Source of the DNA: Enterobacteriaceae bacterium UBA5654
GTDB taxonomy: Bacteria; Pseudomonadota; Gammaproteobacteria; Enterobacterales; Enterobacteriaceae
Length of the DNA: 64,000 bases
NCBI GenBank assembly: GCA_002421005.1
Contig: DIJC01000004.1
Span: forward strand, 434,001-498,000
Direction: 5' to 3'
Below, piece by piece: positions 60,536-64,000 of the stretch; the first letter of the stretch is position 1; every line of letters begins with the position of its first letter. A program made the position numbers and the translations under genes. Under the pieces are notes generated by a model, which was not told the DNA's origin, did not search any database, and saw nothing but the letters and a program-made list of their open reading frames with translations.

Positions 60536-61471
60536 ATGAAAGCAGCCGTGGTTTACGATCCCGCCCAGGGACCGGTGTATGCAGATTTTCCCTGCCCCGA
60601 AGCGGACGAGACGTCACAACTGATCCAGGTACAGGCGTCGGCGATTAGCCATGTGGTTAAAAGCCGCGCCGCTGGCAGGCATTACAGCTTCAGCAGCGGC
60701 GAACCCTTTGTGGCCGGGATCGACGGCGTCGGGCTGACTGAAACAGGAGAGCGCGTCTGGTTTGCGATGCCGGTCGCACCGTGGGGCAGCATGGCGGAGT
60801 GGACGCGGGTACCGCGTGAAAATTGCCTGCCGCTGCCGCCGGCGCTGTCTTCCGTGGATGCGGCGGCGCTGGGCAATCCCGGTATGTCCGCCTGGGCTTC
60901 GCTGGTTAACCGCGCCGGATTGCAGCGCGGTGAGACGGTGCTGATCAACGGTGCAACCGGCAGCGCGGGCAGGCTGGCGGTGCAAATCGCCCGTTATCTG
61001 GGCGCGGGCAAAATTATCGCTACCGGGCGTCACTCACCGGCGCTGGAGCAGTGCGGCGCTGATGTTTCCCTGCTTTTGCAGACAGCAGAGTTTCAGCCAC
61101 GGCTGGCGGAACAGGCAGCGGCAGGGATTGACGTGGTGATTGACTATTTGTGGGGCGAAAGCGCAGAGCAGATCCTGCAAACCCTGGCCAGCCACGGCCC
61201 CCGCCCGCTGCGCTATGTGCAGGTCGGTGCGCTTGCCGGGAGCGACATCCGCCTGCCCGGTGCGGTGCTGCGTTCATCCGCCATCCAGTTAATGGGCAGC
61301 GGTATTGGCAGTTTATCGATGGCGGAATTAATGGCTGCAACCAATGCAATGTTGCAGGCGGCGATGCCCGCCGGGCTAACGATTGCCACAACTCCCGCGC
61401 CGCTCTCTGACGTGGCAGCCGCCTGGCCGCGGGATGACAGCAAAAAACGCACGGTGTTTTTAATTCCGTAG
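60536..61471 (+). CDS. zinc-less MDR (quinone oxidoreductase-like) dehydrogenase
   Basis: Medium-chain dehydrogenase/reductase of 311 residues. The NADPH-type motif INGATGSAGRLAVQIARYLGAGKIIATGR lies at about 137-165. The Cys/His zinc ligands of alcohol dehydrogenases are absent, which places it with quinone oxidoreductase or enoyl reductase-like members. GAGGA precedes the ATG. Divergence from a MarR gene suggests induction by a small reactive or phenolic compound. The substrate cannot be told from sequence. Confidence 0.85.
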   Translation: MKAAVVYDPAQGPVYADFPCPEADETSQLIQVQASAISHVVKSRAAGRHYSFSSGEPFVAGIDGVGLTETGERVWFAMPVAPWGSMAEWTRVPRENCLPLPPALSSVDAAALGNPGMSAWASLVNRAGLQRGETVLINGATGSAGRLAVQIARYLGAGKIIATGRHSPALEQCGADVSLLLQTAEFQPRLAEQAAAGIDVVIDYLWGESAEQILQTLASHGPRPLRYVQVGALAGSDIRLPGAVLRSSAIQLMGSGIGSLSMAELMAATNAMLQAAMPAGLTIATTPAPLSDVAAAWPRDDSKKRTVFLIP

Positions 61472-61491
61472 CATCCGCATAAAAGAAGGGG

Positions 61492-61520
61492 TTGATTCTG
61501 AAGATGATAAAGATTATCTT
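61492..61520 (+). promoter_or_regulatory. candidate promoter for a small RNA
   Basis: TTGATT (61492-61497) and TATCTT (61515-61520) are exactly 17 bases apart, in the gap after the MDR gene. The next terminator on this strand is about 95 bases downstream with no open frame between. Confidence 0.5.
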
Positions 61521-61526
61521 TCTCAC

Positions 61527-61621
61527 TACCGAATAGTTGAGCAAAACACTCGGGTATTCGGTACGACATTGCTCACATTGCTTCCAGTATGACTTGCCCG
61601 CCTTTTGGCGGGCTTTTTTTT
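61527..61621 (+). ncRNA. candidate small RNA
   Basis: A transcript from the promoter above would be about 95 nt. It would have a 5' stem formed by ACCGAATA (61528-61535) and TATTCGGT, an unpaired middle rich in ACATTGCTCACATTGC repeats, and a strong terminator (GCCCGCC, TTTT, GGCGGGC, then eight or more T) at 61596-61621. That is the usual layout of an Hfq-dependent small RNA. It could also be only the 3' end of the MDR mRNA. No known family name was recognised. Its 3' end touches the stop of the convergent gene at 61620. Confidence 0.45.
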
Positions 61622-61622
61622 A
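61596..61622 (+). terminator. strong intrinsic terminator
   Basis: GCCCGCC and GGCGGGC form a perfect 7-bp stem with a TTTT loop, followed by at least eight T residues. It ends plus-strand transcription from the MDR gene and/or the candidate small RNA. Confidence 0.92.
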
Positions 61623-62252
61623 TCGGTTCGCCGGGGCGACGGTCAGTTCCGCCACCTGTTTTTCGCTTTTCATCAGATCCCAGGTAATAAAGAACAGTCC
61701 TACCATGAAAGGAATTTCATACAGCTCTTCGATTAAATCCTGATACTTCTTGCTGTGCATAAACAGCGGGGCCAGCATCCGGTGATGCTCGACGGAATCA
61801 GAAATCAGGAAGGTGATCACCACCACCAGCGCCATCCACAGCGGAAGCTCCACGGTGCGCAGTTTGCGGATAATTTCTTTACGCAGGATGGAAGAAAATA
61901 TAACCGGCAGCACCAGCGCGGCAATCAGCACCACTGAAATCGCTCTGAACAGCAGTTTGGGATCGTCAGGAAAATAGACCCGCCCCCAGCTGGTACTTCT
62001 TCCTAACAGCACCAGCCACCAGACCACGGCCCAGAGCCAGAATTGTTTCGCGCCGTTTTGCAGCGACAGCGGCTTTATATATACAGCGGTGAAAATCGCG
62101 CCGAATAGCAGCCACAGCGCCTGACCATTTTCGATCCACTCCACCAGCTCGCCATGAAGCAGCGGCACGTGCATATCCGCTGTAAAGGGAAACAGGACCG
62201 CCAGCAGGATCAGAAAAAATGCCGCTGCGGAAAATTGCGTTTTCAATGTCAT
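61620..62252 (-). CDS. uncharacterised multi-pass membrane protein
   Basis: Protein of 210 residues that I do not recognise. About six hydrophobic segments can be counted (FSAAAFFLILLAVLFPFTA, ALWLLFGAIFTAVYI, FWLWAVVWWLVLLG, AISVVLFIA-like region at 105-128, ELPLWMALVVVITFLI, IPFMVGLFFITWDL), so it is an inner-membrane protein. A Trp-rich WLWAVVWWLVLLGRSTSWGRVYF block and a DSVEHHRMLAPLFMHSKKYQDLIEE loop stand out; the two adjacent His may bind metal. The start is uncertain: ATG at 62252 gives a membrane-ready N terminus, while the frame is open to 62321. It lies where E. coli has yciGFE. Confidence 0.7.
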   Translation of the reverse strand: MTLKTQFSAAAFFLILLAVLFPFTADMHVPLLHGELVEWIENGQALWLLFGAIFTAVYIKPLSLQNGAKQFWLWAVVWWLVLLGRSTSWGRVYFPDDPKLLFRAISVVLIAALVLPVIFSSILRKEIIRKLRTVELPLWMALVVVITFLISDSVEHHRMLAPLFMHSKKYQDLIEELYEIPFMVGLFFITWDLMKSEKQVAELTVAPANR

Positions 62253-62391
62253 AATATCGTCATTTCTTAAGAAATACTTAAACGGCGATAATATACATTC
62301 CTGGCAATTGCGCATTATCAAAGTGTGCCAGTTGGATTGCCCTTGTCATAAAAAGGGCTCAAGGATTACCTCAAAGCATGATCAGAGAAGG

Positions 62392-62415
62392 AAACTGGCC
62401 GCTGGCGACCAGTTT
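62392..62415 (-). terminator. hairpin after ompW
   Basis: AAACTGG and CCAGTTT form a perfect 7-bp stem with a ten-base loop that may itself pair. On the minus strand it follows the ompW stop by 11 bases and ends in TTTCC, so it is a possible terminator. Confidence 0.5.
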
Positions 62416-62426
62416 GTAACAAAGAA

Positions 62427-63062
62427 TTAAAAACGATAACCCGCAGAGAACATAAACACCCACGGATCGAGGCGGGTATCCACATTCTGCTGTACGCCGC
62501 CCGCTTTAAATTTCACTTCAGTATCAATATCCATATACCAGACCGACATATTAATCAGCCAGTCGCGGTTAATCAGGTAATCCAGACCTACCTGCCCCGC
62601 AGCGCCCCAGGAATCTTTCAGGCTCAGATCGGATAACCCTGCCGCTTTGCCGGTATCGTTAAAGCTTTCATCAAAAAAGGTGGTGTAATTTACGCCAGCG
62701 CCGACATACGGACGCACTTTACTGTTGGCATCACCAAAATACCACTGCGCCATCAGCGACGGCGGCAGGTGATGCACGGTAGCGATATCACCCGTCGGGC
62801 CGGTGCCGACTTTATGGCGAAACGGCGTTGCCGCCAGCAGTTCCACGCCGACATTATCCGTCGCCATATAAGTAAATGTCAGTCCCAGTTGGGTATTGTT
62901 ATCAACATTAAACCCGCCCAGGCTGCCCAGCACGTTATCAGAACCTTCCGTGGGGCGCGCCGTCGCCGACCCCGCACGAATGAAGAACTCACCCGCTTCG
63001 TGCGCCCAGAGACTCCCGGAGAAACTGCTTAAAATTAACGCTGCCACTGCCAACTTTTTCAT
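62427..63062 (-). CDS. ompW: outer membrane protein W
   Basis: Eight-stranded outer-membrane beta-barrel of 211 residues (E. coli 212). A signal peptide (MKKLAVAALILSSFSGSLWA) is cleaved before HEAGEFF, and the protein ends in the barrel-assembly signal FSAGYRF with terminal Phe. OmpW forms a small hydrophobic channel and serves as a receptor for colicin S4. The ATG at 63062 gives the family N terminus. Confidence 0.96.
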   Translation of the reverse strand: MKKLAVAALILSSFSGSLWAHEAGEFFIRAGSATARPTEGSDNVLGSLGGFNVDNNTQLGLTFTYMATDNVGVELLAATPFRHKVGTGPTGDIATVHHLPPSLMAQWYFGDANSKVRPYVGAGVNYTTFFDESFNDTGKAAGLSDLSLKDSWGAAGQVGLDYLINRDWLINMSVWYMDIDTEVKFKAGGVQQNVDTRLDPWVFMFSAGYRF

Positions 63063-63165
63063 ACCCACTCCTTCGTTATGGTTTTATAAGGCGGGGCAAA
63101 TATACCTACATAGAAGTAAAAGTGATCCAACTTAGATCACATTTAAGCGGGAAATTTAACCTTTA

Positions 63166-63179
63166 TTGATCTGGATTAA
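63166..63179. promoter_or_regulatory. possible FNR box upstream of ompW
   Basis: TTGAT-CTGG-ATTAA matches the FNR consensus TTGAT-N4-ATCAA at nine of ten positions, about 105 bases before ompW. E. coli ompW is controlled by FNR and ArcA. It could instead serve the divergent cysteine-cluster gene. Confidence 0.5.
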
Positions 63180-63332
63180 TTTTCGCGCTTTAACGAGCAG
63201 CAACAAGAACCTAACTACATCAATTTTGGAATAATTGACCCGCAAAAATATTCTTCGTTCCCCCTCTTGCGGAAGGGTCAGCACAGGCCTAATTTATTTT
63301 GCATCTCAGTTTGGTGCGTTTTCAGGTGTGTG

Positions 63333-63737
63333 ATGAGCGAGAATAATTCGTGCATGACGTGCGGTGCCTGTTGTGCATTTTTCCGTGTTTCTTTTTACTG
63401 GGCCGAGGGCGATGACGCTGGCGGTCCGGTCCCCGCCGCGCTCACCGAGGCGGTTTCCCCTTTTATTCGCTGCATGAGCGGGACTAATCAAAAAAATCCC
63501 CGCTGTATTGCTCTTCAGGGAACCCCTGGTAGCCAGGTGAGCTGTTCGGTGTACACCTGTCGTCCTTCGACCTGCCGGGAATTTGCGCAATCTGGCGAAG
63601 CAGGCCTCATTAATGACGCCTGCGAGCGCGCGCGGGCACATTACGGCTTACCGCCCCTTTACAAAGACAGACGGTTACTTACTCTTCCTGATGCTGCCAC
63701 TGATGACTTATCCAGGGTACAATCGCCCGTTGAATAA
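63333..63737 (+). CDS. YkgJ-family cysteine cluster protein
   Basis: Protein of 134 residues of the zinc/iron-chelating (CxxCxxCC) family, UPF0153-like. The first cluster is Cys7, Cys10, Cys13 and Cys14 (SCMTCGACC); more cysteines follow in FIRCMSG, PRCIALQG, SCSVYTCRPSTCREF. The pattern implies a bound metal centre. The start at 63333 with AGGTG upstream is better than the open frame to 63267. It sits between ompW and yciC; function unknown. Confidence 0.85.
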   Translation: MSENNSCMTCGACCAFFRVSFYWAEGDDAGGPVPAALTEAVSPFIRCMSGTNQKNPRCIALQGTPGSQVSCSVYTCRPSTCREFAQSGEAGLINDACERARAHYGLPPLYKDRRLLTLPDAATDDLSRVQSPVE

Positions 63738-63762
63738 CACCTGCAATACTCAAGGAGAGTGC

Positions 63763-64000
63763 ATGTCTATCACGGCGAAGTCCGTTTACCGTGACACGGG
63801 TAATTTTTTTCGTAATCAGTTCATTATCATTTTGCTGATTGCTTTATTGTGCGCATTTATCACGGTGGTGCTTGGCCATGCTTTTTCACCGAGTGAAGAG
63901 CAGCTTTCCGTTCTGACCGAAGGCGACAATCTTGCCGGTAACGTGGGATTGTTTGAAATGGTGCAGAACATGTCGCCGGAACAGCAGCAGGTTTTGCTGC
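63763..64000 (+). CDS. yciC: YciC family inner-membrane protein, N-terminal part
   Basis: The first 79 codons of a gene running off the right edge. The sequence (MSITAKSVYRDTGNFFRNQF, then IIILLIALLCAFITVVLGHAF) matches the N terminus of E. coli YciC (UPF0259), a multi-pass inner-membrane protein of unknown function. AAGGAG precedes the ATG at 63763. In E. coli it also lies next to ompW. Confidence 0.92.
   Translation, partial: MSITAKSVYRDTGNFFRNQFIIILLIALLCAFITVVLGHAFSPSEEQLSVLTEGDNLAGNVGLFEMVQNMSPEQQQVLL

Noticed and set aside
1..64000. CRISPR arrays, tRNA or rRNA genes, prophage or IS elements
   Set aside because: I saw no regularly spaced repeats, no cloverleaf-like or rRNA sequence, and no transposase, integrase or phage structural gene. 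The accessory blocks have no visible flanking repeats.

Overview
The window is chromosomal DNA of an enteric gammaproteobacterium of the family Enterobacteriaceae. Gene content, gene order and protein lengths follow the E. coli K-12 region from ycjU down to yciC (the trp/topA/sap/psp neighbourhood), read here in the reverse of the usual map direction. Departures from E. coli (no puu cluster between sap and psp, no pspE, no yciQ, no yciGFE, several inserted genes) point to a relative such as the Citrobacter/Enterobacter/Lelliottia/Kluyvera group. I cannot fix the genus without a database search. No tRNA, rRNA, CRISPR array, insertion sequence or phage gene was seen.

Layout. 1-10.0 kb (minus): the ycjMNOPQRST-pgmB cluster, with a glucosylglycerate phosphorylase, an ABC sugar importer, the three-enzyme guloside-to-glucoside pathway, kojibiose phosphorylase and the first codons of beta-phosphoglucomutase. 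10.2-12.9 kb: the phage shock system, pspABCD facing away from pspF across a sigma-54 promoter. 13.0-18.3 kb: sapABCDF. 18.3-20.4 kb: an inserted three-part protein with an ADP-ribosylglycohydrolase fold. 20.7-28.7 kb: fabI, yciW, rnb, pdeR, yciZ, yciT, osmB. 28.7-33.2 kb: yciH-pyrF, lapAB, pgpB, ribA. 33.3-44.8 kb: acnA, ymiC, ymiA, cysB, topA, yciN, sohB, yciK, btuR, rluB. 45.0-51.4 kb: an accessory five-gene operon with a split fructose-family PTS (EIIA, EIIB, EIIC), a GH38 alpha-mannosidase and a PRD-type PTS-responsive activator, standing where E. coli has yciQ. 51.7-60.0 kb: yciO, rnm, then the trp promoter, leader, attenuator and trpE-G/D-C/F-B-A. 60.0-64.0 kb: an accessory segment with a MarR regulator divergent from an MDR oxidoreductase, a probable small RNA, an unknown membrane protein, ompW, a cysteine-cluster protein and the start of yciC.

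How the genes work together. The left cluster imports a glucoside-type sugar and breaks it by phosphorolysis to sugar phosphates; the mannosidase/PTS operon takes up and hydrolyses a phosphorylated mannoside, resembling mannosyl-glycerate use (mngAB) but with a different PTS layout and regulator. The rest is housekeeping: envelope stress (psp, lapAB), peptide/polyamine transport (sap), fatty acid, pyrimidine, riboflavin and cobalamin steps, RNA decay, c-di-GMP turnover, DNA supercoiling and tryptophan synthesis.

The most interesting observations are a trp leader peptide with only one Trp codon where E. coli and Salmonella have two in tandem (with apparent covariation in the attenuator stem); a candidate small RNA with its own promoter, 5' hairpin and terminator at 61.5-61.6 kb; the multi-domain ADP-ribosylglycohydrolase-fold protein; the accessory mannosidase/PTS operon; and a perfect 9+9 bp palindrome in the MarR/MDR divergent promoter. 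No wholly new defence or mobile system was recognised.
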